From NCBI GenBank assembly GCA_049609625.1, contig JBMYYR010000052.1, forward strand, positions 1 through 12,445: DNA of 12,445 nucleotides, written 5' to 3'. The number at the start of each line of letters is the position of its first letter. The stretch's first letter is position 1. The translations under genes were made by a program, and so were the position numbers. Under the pieces are notes generated by a model. The model ran no database searches and was not told the origin of the DNA. It saw only the letters and a list, made by a program, of their open reading frames with translations. This stretch comes from JBMYYR01 sp049609625. Lineage in GTDB: Bacteria; Bacteroidota; Bacteroidia; Flavobacteriales; CAJXXR01. Shown piece after piece: positions 1 through 8,489 of this stretch.

Positions 1-64
1 GAGCTAAGGACAAGCCTGATAATAAGGTGCAAATAGCAAAACATATCGTTTTTAATTTTTTCAT
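1..64 (-). CDS. N-terminus of an exported protein, cut by the window edge
   Basis: Reading leftward from an ATG at 64-62, 21 codons run open to the window edge. The peptide starts MKKLKTICFAICTLL and continues SGLSLA. This is a typical signal peptide: a lysine-rich n-region followed by about 15 hydrophobic residues. No lipobox cysteine is visible within the part shown, so a Sec substrate cleaved by signal peptidase I is the simplest reading, although the cleavage site may lie beyond the edge. A TATATTTG box lies 19 bases upstream of the start codon. The gene follows ftsE on the same strand but is separated from it by a hairpin and T-run, so it is probably transcribed separately. The mature protein is not in the window and its function cannot be named. 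Confidence 0.6.
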   Translation of the reverse strand, partial: MKKLKTICFAICTLLSGLSLA

Positions 65-82
65 AATAATTTCGTTTTTTTT

Positions 83-90
83 CAAATATA
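83..90 (-). promoter_or_regulatory. Bacteroidota -7 box (TATATTTG) for the left-edge gene
   Basis: On the minus strand this reads TATATTTG, an exact match to the Bacteroidota consensus TAnnTTTG. The start codon at 64 would lie about 12 nt downstream of the expected transcription start. No clear TTG/TTTG is seen 17-21 nt upstream, where the sequence is mostly T followed by AAACG, so the call rests on the -7 box alone. Confidence 0.4.
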
Positions 91-102
91 CAAAAATAGT
101 GG

Positions 103-137
103 ACGTTTAAAAAAATAAAACGTTGCATTTTAGCAAC
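103..137 (-). terminator. Probable intrinsic terminator of ftsE
   Basis: Downstream of the ftsE stop codon the minus strand carries GTTGC (137-133), a six-base loop and GCAAC (126-122). This is followed by a T-rich tract (TTTTATTTTTTT). The tract is itself bracketed by a second arm pair, ACGTTT/AAACGT (123-118 and 108-103). The GTTGC/GCAAC stem is only 5 bp, so termination may be partial. Confidence 0.4.
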
Positions 138-180
138 TCAGTAAGCTTATCTTTTGATTGTAATTCGAAATCTAATGTCA

Positions 181-852
181 TCAAATCGAAAAAATCTCTT
201 CAACCTTTCCTTTTGCAAACCAGAGCATTTTGGCTGGATAGGCCTTTACGATGGAATAATCGTGCGTAACCATAACGACTGTTCTGTCGTCGCCTTGCAG
301 GTTTTTTAGAAGTTCTATGATTTCTCTTGACGTTTCAGGATCTAGGTTTCCTGTTGGCTCGTCTGCCAAAAGGATTTTGGGTGCATTGAGCAAAGCGCGG
401 GCAATAGCCACACGTTGTTTTTCTCCGCCCGAAAGTTCGTACATCTGTTTGAGGCGTTTGTTTGGCATACCAACCAGTTCCAAAACCTCTTCAATGCGTT
501 TTTGCATCTTTATTTTGTCTTTCCAATCGGTTGCTTTGAGCACAAAACGCAGATTTTCTTCCACATTAAATTCATTTATTAACTGAAAATCCTGAAAAAC
601 TATACCGAGTTGTCTTCTCAGCTGAGAAATTTCTTTACGTTTGATGTTGTGGAGCGCAAAACCATCAACGAAAAGCTCACCTCTGGTATGACTAATGTCG
701 CCATAAATCAGTTTGAGCAAGCTGCTTTTTCCGCTTCCGGTTTTGCCCAAAAAATAAACCCATTCGCCCTGCTCTATCTTCAGGTCAACTTTAGAAAGTA
801 TCAAATGATCGTCTTGTTTGACGTCTACCGACTTCACTTCAATCAAACTCAT
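181..852 (-). CDS. ftsE: Cell-division ABC transporter ATP-binding protein FtsE
   Basis: This is a 223-residue ABC ATPase, close to the 222 residues of E. coli FtsE. Visible motifs in order are Walker A GKTGSGKS (36-43), the Q-loop around VFQDFQL (Gln87), the signature LSGGEKQ (140-146), Walker B ILLADEP (160-166), the D-loop Asp171 and the switch His197 in VTHD. In known systems FtsE pairs with the membrane protein FtsX, and ATP hydrolysis drives activation of peptidoglycan hydrolases at the divisome. The protein is cytoplasmic, bound to the inner membrane through its partner. No ftsX lies beside it: upstream is the divergent TPR cluster and downstream is an unrelated exported protein. LolD/MacB-type ATPases share these motifs, so the FtsE call rests on length, overall similarity and lack of a fused permease. 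A one-mismatch -7 box (AAGTTTTG) is present upstream but is weak. Confidence 0.85.
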   Translation of the reverse strand: MSLIEVKSVDVKQDDHLILSKVDLKIEQGEWVYFLGKTGSGKSSLLKLIYGDISHTRGELFVDGFALHNIKRKEISQLRRQLGIVFQDFQLINEFNVEENLRFVLKATDWKDKIKMQKRIEEVLELVGMPNKRLKQMYELSGGEKQRVAIARALLNAPKILLADEPTGNLDPETSREIIELLKNLQGDDRTVVMVTHDYSIVKAYPAKMLWFAKGKVEEIFSI

Positions 853-918
853 GCTATTTTGGTTTTTCTAATTTGACACAAAACTTCTTTAAATCTTGTG
901 AATTTTAGGCTTTATTCC

Positions 919-949
919 TTTGATTATAGCCCAACTTTATTCAATTTTG
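919..949 (+). promoter_or_regulatory. Candidate promoter of the TPR-barrel-hemN cluster
   Basis: TTTG at 919-922 is followed, after exactly 19 nt, by CAATTTTG at 942-949. The latter matches the Bacteroidota -7 consensus TAnnTTTG except at its first base. A transcript would start near 956, about 29 nt before the ATG at 985. The region also serves the divergent ftsE gene. Confidence 0.35.
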
Positions 950-984
950 AATAATTTAGCCAAATTATAAAATCGAAACCAAAC

Positions 985-3951
985 ATGCCAATCAATCTTA
1001 AGATTTTTGCCTTTTCTTTGCTTTTTATCCCTCAACTTGAGGCACAGACGTGGAATCCGATGCAGGATACTGAGGATGAAATCCGAAAGGCGGACGACTT
1101 AGCCAAGGATCAAATTTATAGCCTAAGTAGCAGCACTTTGCAGTCTGCGGCAGCTGATGGCGTTGATGCTAAAGCTCATCCAAAAACCATCAGCCGAAAG
1201 GCACAACATCTTCTCAATAGTTTTGCTCAAAAAGAACAATCGACCCAAGCCGAAGCGATTGATTTTCTGAGCCAACATCCGTTTGAACCAGAAGCTCACA
1301 AGATTCGTTTTGCTCTTGCCAATGCGCTTTTTGACCAAGGTCGGTTCAATGAAGCATTGGCTTACTTTCAGTCCTGCGACCTCGATTTTTTAACTAAAAA
1401 CGAACAAAGCCAGTTTTTGCTCTATCAAGCGTATTCCTTGTTCAAAAATGGACAAACGCAAGAATCTTTGGCGCTTTTAGATCAGCTCAAAACGTCTAAC
1501 GAGCCCTATTTGTCGCAATCTCGGTATTATAAAGCTTTGATTTATTTTGAACAGCAGGACTGGAAAAAGGCTCTGCAACATTTTGACGCTTGCAAACAAA
1601 CCACCGACCCTAATCTTTGGGTTACGCGCTATGCCGAGACGCTTTTCAATTTGCAATACCACAAAGAAGCTATTAAATTTTGTCGAGAATCTCGTTTATT
1701 AAAAATTGATGAGGCCGAACGTTTAGATTTGGTTGAAGGAATGGCTTACAATCAGAAAAATCAGCATAAAGACGCTGTCCGACTTCTGAAAAACCAAAGT
1801 AATTTACCGAGCGATGCGCAGTATGCTTTGGGCTTTTCTCAAATTAAGATTGGAGATACAAAATTGGGTAAAGCATCCCTTTTGGCTGTGAGCCAGAATC
1901 CAAATCCGGTGATTTATCAGAATGCACAATTTCTTTTAGCCAAAATTTCTCTCGACGAAGACAATAAGCTCGAAGCCATTCAATCTATGCAGCGTGTTGT
2001 GGATTTGGCTTATGACAAGAAAATAACGGAAAATGCTCATTTTCAATTGATTAAATTAAGTTTTGAGCATAATGATGTGTTTTCGGACACCGAAAAGATT
2101 ATACAGAATTTCCTAAAAACGTATCCAAAATCAATTTATGTTGAGGAAGTAAACGGCATTTTGGCGCAGCAATACGTCAAAAAAGAACAATATCAATTGG
2201 CTGTCGAAACCATTGAGCGTTCGCCGATAAAGCACATCAGAATCAAAAAATTATATCAAGAAATTTGTTTGTTTCAAGGAATCCGATTTTATAATCAACA
2301 AGCCTTTCCGGCTGCACGTCAATATTTTGATAAATCATTAAAGAACCCGATAAAAGCCGAACTAAAAGCTCAAGCTTTGTTTTGGAAAGCCGAAAGTTTT
2401 TCTCGGGAACAAAAGCCTAATCAGGCTATTGCGGCTTATCGATTGGCAAAAAAATCAACTTCGCCATCGGATTGGGAAGGTCTTAGAGATTTAGATTATC
2501 ATTTGGCTTATGCCTATTTTGGACAAGAGCGTTATGCGGAATCGATCAGTCAATTCAAAAATTACTTACGTCAATCTAAGCTTCCAAAAAGCAAAAAAGT
2601 AGATGTGTATTTACGATTGGGTGATGCGTTTATGCTAACCAGAAATTATCAGGAAGCGAAAACGTATTTTAGGAAAGCAGCAAGCTCTTCAGGTTCTAAA
2701 GGCGATTATGCGGCCTATTCGGAAGCTATTTGCGCTAATTTGCTCGATGATTTTAATGAAGAAGTCAGCTTGCTCAATAATTTTGATTTGACTTACCCAA
2801 AGTCGGTTTACCGCGCCAAAGCCAAATTTCAACTTGCCGAATCCTACTATCAGCAACGAAATTATAATCAGGCTCAGCATCATTTCATACACTTTTTGTC
2901 GAGCTATCCCAAAAATGAACTCAGCAAAACAACTCGGATGCGTTTGGCGAGTATAAATTATCATCAGGGTCGATTGGATGAAGCGTTGACGGATTTAAAA
3001 ATTTTGGTGGCCGAATTTCCAAACACTGAGCTATCTACCGAAGCTCTCAACTTGATCAAAAATGTATATTCAGACCAAGGAAATCCACAAGCTTATCGAA
3101 CCTACACGAGTCAGTTAGACTTTTTTAATGCCACCGAAGATCTGGACAGCTACAGCTTCTATCCTGTTAGAGATCAGTATCTTGCGGGGAGCTACAACAA
3201 AGCACTCTCAGGTTTTGAAGATTATTTAGCGAATTTCCCAAAAGGAAAACATCGCCAAGATGCTCAATTTTTCTTATCAGATTGTTACATCAAAAATGGT
3301 CAAAACGCCAAAGCTAAATCGCTACTCGAATCTCATCTTAATGGCGTTGAAGGTGAGTTTACCGAAACGGCTCTGAGTCGCCTGGCATCGCTTCATTTTA
3401 AGAACAAAGACTACCAAAAGGCTTTGGAAACTTACGAACGTTTGAAAACCACAAGCCAACACGAAAGCTATCTCGAAGAAGCTGAAATTAACATCGTTAG
3501 GTCGCATTTTGCACTCGAAAACTACAACAAAGTGATGCAAATTGCTAATGCTTATTTGGAAAACAAGGAGACGCAAGACGAAAACTATAAAGAAATGGAT
3601 ATGTTGTTGGCAAAAGCAGCTTTTCATCGTCATTCTTACAGCATTGCGAAAGAACATTTTTATGGTCAAATCCAGCATTCGACAGAATATAAATACGAGT
3701 CCATTTATTATATGATGCAAATGGCTTTGGAAGAAGACGATTTTGAAACCATCAGCGACCATGTTAGTTCGTTGAACGACAAGACGGCGCTAAATCCCTA
3801 TGCTTATGACTGTTATTTTATTTATGGTCAGGCCGTCGAAAAACGAAATATTCCTGAAACGGCAAAAGTCATCTATCAAAAAATTATTGATGATGCCGAT
3901 GATCCGACCTTAGTTCAGAAGGCTCAGGAAGCTTATGATAATTTAAATTAA
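985..3951 (+). CDS. Large exported tetratricopeptide-repeat protein
   Basis: This 988-residue protein begins with a signal peptide (hydrophobic stretch about 5-17, probable cleavage LEA|QTW after Ala20), so it is exported to the periplasm and may be peripheral to the outer membrane. The rest is almost entirely helical TPR-type repeats. Clear examples are AHKIRFALANALFDQGRF (about 104-122) and VYLRLGDAFMLTRNYQEA (about 541-558). Others are AKFQLAESYYQQRNYNQA (about 612-629, resembling BamD/CpoB-type TPR pairs) and ALSRLASLHFKNKDYQKA (about 796-813). No catalytic domain is visible, so a scaffold or adaptor role is inferred. Its stop lies 14 nt before the barrel gene, and a joint envelope function is likely. 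Related TPR-barrel pairs occur in Flavobacteriia to my recollection, but I cannot assign a pathway. The start is supported by the signal peptide directly after the ATG. Confidence 0.8.
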   Translation: MPINLKIFAFSLLFIPQLEAQTWNPMQDTEDEIRKADDLAKDQIYSLSSSTLQSAAADGVDAKAHPKTISRKAQHLLNSFAQKEQSTQAEAIDFLSQHPFEPEAHKIRFALANALFDQGRFNEALAYFQSCDLDFLTKNEQSQFLLYQAYSLFKNGQTQESLALLDQLKTSNEPYLSQSRYYKALIYFEQQDWKKALQHFDACKQTTDPNLWVTRYAETLFNLQYHKEAIKFCRESRLLKIDEAERLDLVEGMAYNQKNQHKDAVRLLKNQSNLPSDAQYALGFSQIKIGDTKLGKASLLAVSQNPNPVIYQNAQFLLAKISLDEDNKLEAIQSMQRVVDLAYDKKITENAHFQLIKLSFEHNDVFSDTEKIIQNFLKTYPKSIYVEEVNGILAQQYVKKEQYQLAVETIERSPIKHIRIKKLYQEICLFQGIRFYNQQAFPAARQYFDKSLKNPIKAELKAQALFWKAESFSREQKPNQAIAAYRLAKKSTSPSDWEGLRDLDYHLAYAYFGQERYAESISQFKNYLRQSKLPKSKKVDVYLRLGDAFMLTRNYQEAKTYFRKAASSSGSKGDYAAYSEAICANLLDDFNEEVSLLNNFDLTYPKSVYRAKAKFQLAESYYQQRNYNQAQHHFIHFLSSYPKNELSKTTRMRLASINYHQGRLDEALTDLKILVAEFPNTELSTEALNLIKNVYSDQGNPQAYRTYTSQLDFFNATEDLDSYSFYPVRDQYLAGSYNKALSGFEDYLANFPKGKHRQDAQFFLSDCYIKNGQNAKAKSLLESHLNGVEGEFTETALSRLASLHFKNKDYQKALETYERLKTTSQHESYLEEAEINIVRSHFALENYNKVMQIANAYLENKETQDENYKEMDMLLAKAAFHRHSYSIAKEHFYGQIQHSTEYKYESIYYMMQMALEEDDFETISDHVSSLNDKTALNPYAYDCYFIYGQAVEKRNIPETAKVIYQKIIDDADDPTLVQKAQEAYDNLN

Positions 3952-3965
3952 ATCCGGAATAGAAC

Positions 3966-5678
3966 ATGACATCACAAACTAACATATTCCCGTATTTCGG
4001 AACAAAAACAGCAGTAAATGCCTTTGTTGTTGTTTTCACTTTGCTGTTTTCTTCGCAAGCTTTTGCCCAAAAAGACAGTGTTCTGCTCGATCGTATTGAT
4101 TTGTTTAAACACTATGAATACACCGTAAAACGTATCGAAAAACAAAAAACAACACCTGTTTTTTCGGACAGTAATTTCTTGCAAAAAGCATTTACCTACG
4201 ACCTTCCGCTTATCGGAAATCGGGTGGCAAATGCTCTTATCTCTTCAAGTCAGCATCAGTTTCAGAAACAGCCTAAAAGCAAGTCAGAGGTCTATTCAAA
4301 CTATTTGCTACTGGGCTATGCCACGGCGCTCAATCCGTTTGGCGAAGCCTACTTTTCTAGAAAAATTACGCCTCACTGGCAAGTGGGATTATTTGCTCTG
4401 CACAATGGGGATAATCAAAAAACGTTAGATGAACCATTTTTTGGTTCTTCGACAAGCCAAATCAAAACAATGGCCAGCTACAAAAGCAAGCAATTTGCTT
4501 TGGATGCTCAGTTTGATTTCGATAATCAAAACGTCTACCTGCGCAAAGATACATTTGCCGGAGGGCCTTTGATGGACAGGCAAAAGCTTGATTATCAGAA
4601 ATCAGGATTGAGTTTGAATGTTAGCCAGTTTAGCCAGCATTGGATACAGCATGCGTTTATGCGCTATCAATTTTTGGGCGAACGCAATAAAAACAAAGAG
4701 CATTTTATTGCTACTGGACTCCAATTGGGCGAAGCTTTTTTCGACACCGATCTCGATTGGGAAATAGGCGCTGAATTTCAGTTTGCCGAACAAGATATGG
4801 ATAGTTTACTCTATTCAAACAACATGAGTTTGCTAAGGCTTGAGCCCAAACTAAAAGGAACAACCAGCAGGCTAAGTTACCAATTTGGACTGCAAGCCAT
4901 TTGGACATGGGCTGAGCATCATGCTGCCGGAAAAGGCATTAGCTATTTGATGCCAGAACTCCATTTGTCGCATAAGCTTAATAAAAAAACAAGTCTTAGT
5001 GTCGGATTTTTTACCGAAGCCTATCTGAATGATTTCTTGCGTTTACAACAGCAAAATCCGCGACTAAACCCAGAGGGAATCGAAACCCGAGCGTTTGTAG
5101 CTCCCAAAGTCTACGCCAAACTTGCGGGGCGTTTTAAGCAAGTGGATTATAACCTGTATTCGAGCTATAGTTTTGATGGCACTCAGGCCTTCTTCAAAAC
5201 CGATTCTTCTCAATTTAGCTATTCGCCGTTTTATTATAGTTCTGATAAGTTTGAATTTTTGGCTCAGTTTAATTACGATTACACCAAAAAGATTGGATTT
5301 AACTTAAATGCGCATATTCAACAATTTGATCTGAGTCAGGGTTTGAAAGCCAGCAATACGCCTTTCCTAAAACTCGATTTGGGAACTTCTGTGCAATGGA
5401 CAGATGAATTTTTTATGTATGGAAAAGCTAAATTTTGGTCTAAGCAAAACATGTTGACACTCAATGATTCGCCCTATACGTGGCTCTATCAAAACATAGA
5501 AACCCAACAAGAAACCGATGCCTTTGTTGACCTAAGCGTAGGTGCGCATTACGACATCAAAACACAATGGCGGGTCTTTTTGGACCTCAACAATTTACTC
5601 AACAAAAATTACGAAATGCTCGGCGCCTATCCTCACAAAGGATTTTATGTTAGCGGCGGGTTCCGATTTAAATTTTAG
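3966..5678 (+). CDS. TonB-receptor-like outer-membrane beta-barrel lacking an evident plug
   Basis: This 570-residue protein has a long n-region, then a hydrophobic core (about 19-30) and a probable cleavage site AFA|Q after Ala34. From about residue 95 it shows alternating aromatic/polar strands separated by turns rich in Asn, Asp and Gly. It ends VSGGFRFKF, with the terminal Phe typical of outer-membrane barrels recognised by BamA. The closing segment (LDLNNLLNKNYEMLGAYPHK) strongly resembles the last strands of TonB-dependent receptors. Unlike those receptors (commonly 700-1000 residues) it has no recognisable TonB box, plug or carboxypeptidase-like N-domain: only about 60 residues lie between the signal peptide and the first strands. 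It sits 14 nt after the TPR gene and 6 nt before hemN. Databases may call it a TonB-dependent receptor, but active uptake is doubtful without a plug. A structural or channel role with the TPR protein is inference. Confidence 0.7.
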   Translation: MTSQTNIFPYFGTKTAVNAFVVVFTLLFSSQAFAQKDSVLLDRIDLFKHYEYTVKRIEKQKTTPVFSDSNFLQKAFTYDLPLIGNRVANALISSSQHQFQKQPKSKSEVYSNYLLLGYATALNPFGEAYFSRKITPHWQVGLFALHNGDNQKTLDEPFFGSSTSQIKTMASYKSKQFALDAQFDFDNQNVYLRKDTFAGGPLMDRQKLDYQKSGLSLNVSQFSQHWIQHAFMRYQFLGERNKNKEHFIATGLQLGEAFFDTDLDWEIGAEFQFAEQDMDSLLYSNNMSLLRLEPKLKGTTSRLSYQFGLQAIWTWAEHHAAGKGISYLMPELHLSHKLNKKTSLSVGFFTEAYLNDFLRLQQQNPRLNPEGIETRAFVAPKVYAKLAGRFKQVDYNLYSSYSFDGTQAFFKTDSSQFSYSPFYYSSDKFEFLAQFNYDYTKKIGFNLNAHIQQFDLSQGLKASNTPFLKLDLGTSVQWTDEFFMYGKAKFWSKQNMLTLNDSPYTWLYQNIETQQETDAFVDLSVGAHYDIKTQWRVFLDLNNLLNKNYEMLGAYPHKGFYVSGGFRFKF

Positions 5679-5684
5679 TGCATT

Positions 5685-7043
5685 ATGAGCGAAAGCTTAA
5701 TCAAAAAATACAACGTTCCAGGCCCAAGATATACCAGTTATCCAACCGTTCCGTTTTGGGATATGGATGGATTTTCATCAGAGGCGTGGCTCCATAAGCT
5801 TAGAAAATCTTTTTCGAAAAGCAATCAAAATCAAGGCATTAGCCTCTATGTGCACTTGCCATTTTGCGAGAGTCTTTGTACTTTTTGTGGTTGCCACAAA
5901 CGGATTACCAAAAACCATTCGGTAGAGGAAAAATATTTAGACGCTGTGCTCAAAGAATGGACGCTGTATAAGCAGCTTTTGGGCGAAAAGCCGATCATTC
6001 AAGAATTGCATTTTGGAGGCGGGACACCAACGTTTTTCAAACCTGAAAACCTGAGAATTTTAATTGAAGGGCTAAAATCTGGAGCAAAAATTCCTAAACA
6101 TGCCAAATGGAGTATTGAAGGTCATCCAAACAATACCACAAAAGCACATTTAGAAGTTCTTGCCGAAATGGGTTTTCGCCGCATTAGTTTTGGTGTTCAG
6201 GATTATGACCCGAAAGTTCAAAAAGTAATTAATCGAATCCAGCCTTTTGAACACGTTCTGCGTGCCACAGAAGAAGCTCGTTCGACTGGTTTTCAGTCTA
6301 TTTGTCATGATTTGGTTTACGGATTACCTTTCCAAACCATGAAAAGCATGACGCTCACCATCGACTCTACTTTAGAACTCCAACCCGACCGTATTGCCTT
6401 ATATTCTTACGCGCATGTGCCGTGGATAAAAGGAAATGGTCAGCGTGGTTTTAAGGATGAAGACATTCCGAAAGATGACGAAAAGCGTGCTTTGTATGAT
6501 TATGCACGTGCTCGTTTGCTCGAAAGTGGTTATAAAGAAATTGGAATTGATCATTTCTCAAAACCCGAAGATGCGCTCTATCAAGCCTTTGAAGAAGGAC
6601 GAATGCACAGAAATTTTATGGGCTATTCCGATTCCAAAACTGAAGTGATGATTGGCCTTGGTGCTTCATCTATCTCCGATTCGTGGGATGCTTTTGCCCA
6701 AAATGAAAAATCTATCGAAGCCTATTATGCGCTCCTCGACGAGAATAAAATTCCTGTTGTAAAAGGTCATATTTTGGATGCAGAGGATTTAGAAGTCCGC
6801 AAACACATCCTCAATTTGATGTGTCATTACTCAACCAAATGGGATAAACATTCTATTTTAGATTGGGATTTGATAACATCCAAACTCTCTGAATTAGAAT
6901 CAGATGGTTTGGTTCAACTCTCTGAACAACAGATTGATATACCAAAACAAGGTCATGCCTTCATTAGAAACATTTGTATGTGTTTGGATATGAGACTTTA
7001 CCGTAAATCACCACATACTCAGGTGTTTTCTCAGACGATCTAA
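5685..7043 (+). CDS. hemN: Oxygen-independent coproporphyrinogen III oxidase
   Basis: This 452-residue radical-SAM enzyme is near the usual 455-457 residues of HemN. It decarboxylates two propionate side chains of coproporphyrinogen III to give protoporphyrinogen IX without oxygen, in the cytoplasm. Visible features are the N-terminal YNVPGPRYTSYPT (9-21) and the cluster motif CESLCTFCGC, with Cys61, Cys65 and Cys68 as [4Fe-4S] ligands plus Cys70, matching E. coli Cys62/66/69/71. Also present are the SAM-binding GGGTPT (111-116), YSYAHVPW and the C-terminal GLGASSIS segment. The N-terminal extension and fourth cysteine separate it from the heme chaperone HemW. It begins 6 nt after the barrel stop, so it is probably translated from the same transcript. 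Its stop is only 12 nt from that of the convergent aminopeptidase gene, with no hairpin between them. Confidence 0.93.
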   Translation: MSESLIKKYNVPGPRYTSYPTVPFWDMDGFSSEAWLHKLRKSFSKSNQNQGISLYVHLPFCESLCTFCGCHKRITKNHSVEEKYLDAVLKEWTLYKQLLGEKPIIQELHFGGGTPTFFKPENLRILIEGLKSGAKIPKHAKWSIEGHPNNTTKAHLEVLAEMGFRRISFGVQDYDPKVQKVINRIQPFEHVLRATEEARSTGFQSICHDLVYGLPFQTMKSMTLTIDSTLELQPDRIALYSYAHVPWIKGNGQRGFKDEDIPKDDEKRALYDYARARLLESGYKEIGIDHFSKPEDALYQAFEEGRMHRNFMGYSDSKTEVMIGLGASSISDSWDAFAQNEKSIEAYYALLDENKIPVVKGHILDAEDLEVRKHILNLMCHYSTKWDKHSILDWDLITSKLSELESDGLVQLSEQQIDIPKQGHAFIRNICMCLDMRLYRKSPHTQVFSQTI

Positions 7044-7055
7044 ATCTTAAGCAAT

Positions 7056-8489
7056 CTAAATGTTTTGGTTTACGAACTCGAACAACAGCCTAACTCCAAC
7101 GCCAGTTCCGCCAATGGTTTTATACTCTTGTTTGGCATGCAAAAACGCTGGACCAGCAATATCTAAGTGCACCCAAGGATAGTCTACAAAATGTTCGAGA
7201 AATTTTCCGGCAGTGATATGTCCAGCGCCTGGCGTACCGAGGTTAGAAATATCAGCAATCGATGATTTAATTTGATCGCCAAAATCATCCCAAAAAGGTT
7301 GAGGCACTACACGTTCATAGCTCGAGTATCCTGCTGTTTCAATGTCAGCTAAGTGTTTGGTGTCATTTCCCATACCACAAATCGCACGATTTCCGAAAGC
7401 CGCTACGGCAGCACCAGTTAAGGTTGCCAAATCGACAACATATTCGGGCTTTAGACGTTTGGCATAATGTAGCGCATCAGCCAAAACAAGTCGACCTTCG
7501 GCGTCGGTGTTCATCACTTCAACCGTCTTTTTGCTCATCATAGTGATGACGTCTCCAGGTGCGTAGGCATCCAAGGATGGTCGATTGTCGGTCGCCGGAA
7601 TCAATCCGATAGCATAGACAGGTGTATTGGCTAAGGCCAAAGCGTGTATCAGGCCAATGACAGCCGCTGCACCACCCATATCCGATTTCATAAAATCCAT
7701 CGATTTGGCTGTTGGTTTCAAACTCAATCCTCCCGTGTCATACACAATGCCTTTTCCAACAAAGACTAAAGGTTTTTTGTTTTTTGCGTGTTTAGGTTTA
7801 TGCGTCAAAATATTGAAGCGTGGTGGCTGCACAGAGCCTTTGTTGACGGCCAAAAGTCCGCCCATTTCCAAGGCTTCTATTTCTGCTTTTTTCATTACAT
7901 CAACCTCAAAACCAGATTGTTCAGATAATATTTTGATTTCTTTTGACATCTGACTGGCGGTTAGGAAGCTTTGTGGCTCATTGACCAAATCTCTAGCCGC
8001 ATAAACGCCTTTAAGTTGTGCATTGAGCACAATTAAATCCTCTTTTTTCAAATCAGAAAAACACGCCGATGCAATTGAAAAGCTGCTTTCTCCAGAGGCT
8101 TGTGCGGTTTTGTTTTTGTATTTTTCAAACGTATAATCGCTCAACACTAAACCCATGGCTAAAGCTTGACTAAAACGGCGTTTCGAAAACGACTCAAAAC
8201 ACTGTAAATGCGTCCATTGTTGAGTTTTTGCATAAGCCTGAATAACAGCTCCTGCTTTTCGGTATGCTTCGGTTTGGTCATTTTTGTTGTTGTGTGTTTT
8301 GATGTTTACAAAAAAGTAAAGCTGCTGCTCAAACTCAATTTGAAAACTTGCAAGCTTGGCCTTTAGCTGAGCTTTTACCTTTCTGCGAATCGGTTTTGCA
8401 TTGGGCAACGCGTCAAAATCGGCATCTTGCTGAAAGCAGTAAATTAATGCATCTGCTTTTTGTTTGTTTTGGTTTTCTAATCTAATCAT
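7056..8489 (-). CDS. pepA: Leucyl aminopeptidase, M17 family
   Basis: This 477-residue two-zinc aminopeptidase cleaves N-terminal residues from peptides in the cytoplasm. The catalytic C-terminal domain is complete. VGKGIVYDTGGLSLKP (244-259) supplies Lys246, Asp251 and Lys258, SDMGG supplies Asp270, and NTDAEGR (327-333) supplies Asp329, Glu331 and Arg333. These correspond to E. coli PepA Lys270, Asp275, Lys282, Asp293, Asp352, Glu354 and Arg356. The N-terminal domain (about 1-160) is divergent and lysine-rich, and the protein is shorter than E. coli PepA (503). E. coli PepA also binds DNA in Xer recombination and carAB control; this cannot be inferred here. No TAnnTTTG box was clear upstream. 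The gene stands alone, converging with hemN. The symbol pepA is by family and not by demonstrated orthology. Confidence 0.92.
   Translation of the reverse strand: MIRLENQNKQKADALIYCFQQDADFDALPNAKPIRRKVKAQLKAKLASFQIEFEQQLYFFVNIKTHNNKNDQTEAYRKAGAVIQAYAKTQQWTHLQCFESFSKRRFSQALAMGLVLSDYTFEKYKNKTAQASGESSFSIASACFSDLKKEDLIVLNAQLKGVYAARDLVNEPQSFLTASQMSKEIKILSEQSGFEVDVMKKAEIEALEMGGLLAVNKGSVQPPRFNILTHKPKHAKNKKPLVFVGKGIVYDTGGLSLKPTAKSMDFMKSDMGGAAAVIGLIHALALANTPVYAIGLIPATDNRPSLDAYAPGDVITMMSKKTVEVMNTDAEGRLVLADALHYAKRLKPEYVVDLATLTGAAVAAFGNRAICGMGNDTKHLADIETAGYSSYERVVPQPFWDDFGDQIKSSIADISNLGTPGAGHITAGKFLEHFVDYPWVHLDIAGPAFLHAKQEYKTIGGTGVGVRLLFEFVNQNI

Noticed and set aside
610..876. 88-codon plus-strand frame opposite ftsE
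   Set aside because: It is a shadow of the Walker A to Q-loop region of ftsE on the other strand and has no independent support.
3322..3762. 146-codon open frame opposite the TPR gene
   Set aside because: It lies entirely antisense to the well-supported TPR repeats, and its peptide is Phe/Val/His-rich low-complexity sequence as expected from the complement of Glu/Lys/Asn codons.
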